Of a DNA stretch of 5,924 nt, positions 5,105 to 5,924 are shown piece after piece. The position numbers were made by a program, and so were the translations under genes. The notes beneath the pieces were generated by a model. That model searched no databases. It saw only the letters and a program-made list of their open reading frames with translations, and had not been told where the DNA came from. Each line of letters starts with the position of its first letter. Position 1 is the first letter of the stretch. This DNA is from Bacteroidales bacterium. GTDB lineage: Bacteria; Bacteroidota; Bacteroidia; Bacteroidales; UBA932. Location of the stretch: assembly GCA_004552115.1 (NCBI GenBank), contig SFPH01000116.1:1-5924 (forward strand). The letters run 5' to 3'.

Positions 5105-5924
5105 CTAAAGCATAGGCCGTGCCGCCACGCCTTCAAACGTCATCTTGACCGGGAGAATGGTGCCGTCAGCCGCGAATTCGAGTCTGTCAATGCAGACTAC
5201 ACGGTTATTGGCCTCGACTGGAATCGGATTGCCGTCGGCATCCTTTTCAGGGAGAGGATGACGGTGATATACAATGTACCACTCGTCCTTGCCCGGTCCC
5301 GGGATCACGCTGTGGTGGCCGGCTCCCGTGGCCACTTCAGGGTCAGACTTCAGAATCACGTCCTGTCTGTCGAAAGGACCGAAAGGGCTGTCGGAAATCG
5401 CGTAGGCTACCCTGTAGGAGTCGTCGCCCCAGCCTCCTTCGCTCCACATGAAGTAGTATCTGTCATTGCGATACAGCATGAAGGGGCCTTCCACATAGTC
5501 CTCCGGGGTTATTTCCCTGAACATTGTCCCGTCCTCGAAAGGGATCAGGCCGGTGAGGCTTTCATTGAGGCGGACTACGTTGCAATGCCCCCAGCCACCG
5601 TAGTACATGTACCAGTCCCCGCTCCGGGGGTCATTGTAAACGAACTGGTCGATAGGTTGGGCCCCGTTGACGATATTGCCGATCAGAGGATGTCCCAAGG
5701 CGTCCCTGAACGGGCCGGCAGGGTTGTCGGCAACGGCAACGCCAATACCTCCTATTTCGCCCTCATGAACGTCATTGGCCCCGAAGAAGAGGTAGTAGAG
5801 GCTGTCCTTTTTCACGACCGACGGTGCCCAGAGGGCCTGTCTCAGCCAGGAGATTTCCTTGCTGGTGATGATATTCTCGTGCTTTGTCCAGGTCACAAGG
5901 TCCGGAGACGAGAACGCATCGAAA
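5105..5924 (-). CDS. GH43-like glycoside hydrolase, C-terminal part (truncated by window edge)
   Basis: This probably hydrolyses arabinose- or xylose-containing plant polysaccharides, likely exported in Bacteroidota; the exact specificity is not readable. The frame is open to the right edge (272 residues seen), reading FDAFSSPDLVTWTKHENI, a blade start typical of the five-bladed GH43 propeller. A GTG at 5896 is in frame but is internal, because the similarity continues upstream. Next comes LWAPSVVKKDSLYYLFFGA. QPIDQFVYNDP holds the likely pKa-modulating Asp (codon 5648-5650), and YVEGPFMLYRNDRYYFMW holds the likely catalytic acid Glu (codon 5489-5491). GAGHHSVIPG and WYIVYHRH are metal/active-site segments. 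The catalytic base Asp should lie in the missing N-terminal part. The protein ends AARPML-TAG with no extra C-terminal module and no clear terminator before the repeat array. Confidence 0.9.
   Translation of the reverse strand, partial: FDAFSSPDLVTWTKHENIITSKEISWLRQALWAPSVVKKDSLYYLFFGANDVHEGEIGGIGVAVADNPAGPFRDALGHPLIGNIVNGAQPIDQFVYNDPRSGDWYMYYGGWGHCNVVRLNESLTGLIPFEDGTMFREITPEDYVEGPFMLYRNDRYYFMWSEGGWGDDSYRVAYAISDSPFGPFDRQDVILKSDPEVATGAGHHSVIPGPGKDEWYIVYHRHPLPEKDADGNPIPVEANNRVVCIDRLEFAADGTILPVKMTFEGVAARPML

Noticed and set aside
5894..5896. GTG at 5896 as the start of the glycoside hydrolase
   Set aside because: The frame stays open to the window edge and the upstream residues FDAFSSPDL fit a GH43 blade, so the gene continues outside.

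Overview
The window looks like part of a Bacteroidales-type (Bacteroidota) chromosome. The MutS and glycosyltransferase sequences have a Bacteroidota flavour, there is a GH43 carbohydrate-active enzyme and a fragment of an M64-type peptidase, start codons lack clear Shine-Dalgarno sites, and TAnnTTTG boxes resembling the Bacteroidota sigma -7 element lie upstream of three genes. The genus cannot be read from the sequence.

Layout, left to right: (1) 1-962, minus strand, the first 320 codons of mutS, running off the left edge. (2) A 78-bp divergent intergenic region. (3) 1041-2261, plus strand, a GT4-like glycosyltransferase that seems to lack the segment joining its two Rossmann domains. (4) 2262-2448, no recognisable gene. 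(5) 2449-5064, a repeat-rich accessory island. (6) 5105-5924, minus strand, the C-terminal 272 residues of a GH43-like glycoside hydrolase, running off the right edge.

The island is the interesting part. A minus-strand gene (3028-3990) encodes a Y1/HUH transposase of the RAYT type (REP-associated tyrosine transposase) with a long C-terminal extension ending in a helix-turn-helix-like segment. It is bracketed by two direct copies of a 153-bp structured element (core A 2573-2725, core B 4769-4921). The copies align without gaps at about 78 % identity. Both have inverted termini (21/21 bp in A, 18/21 in B), and both carry four internal CACCNG/CNGGTG arms that change together between copies (T-A in A, G-C in B). 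Each core is preceded, and B is also followed, by arrays of a degenerate 12-bp unit (consensus near GGACTTCGTGCG). The same 12-mer forms the outer edge of the core's inverted termini.

Between the transposase and core B is the 3' end of an M64-like peptidase gene, cut off upstream of the expected zinc-binding motif but retaining its stop codon and a terminator-like hairpin. The simplest reading is a REP/BIME-like system: a RAYT with its cognate large palindromic elements and 12-bp satellite arms, inserted between housekeeping or carbohydrate genes, with local gene damage. The link between the transposase and the cores is inferred from position and family knowledge; the repeats and their symmetry are seen directly.
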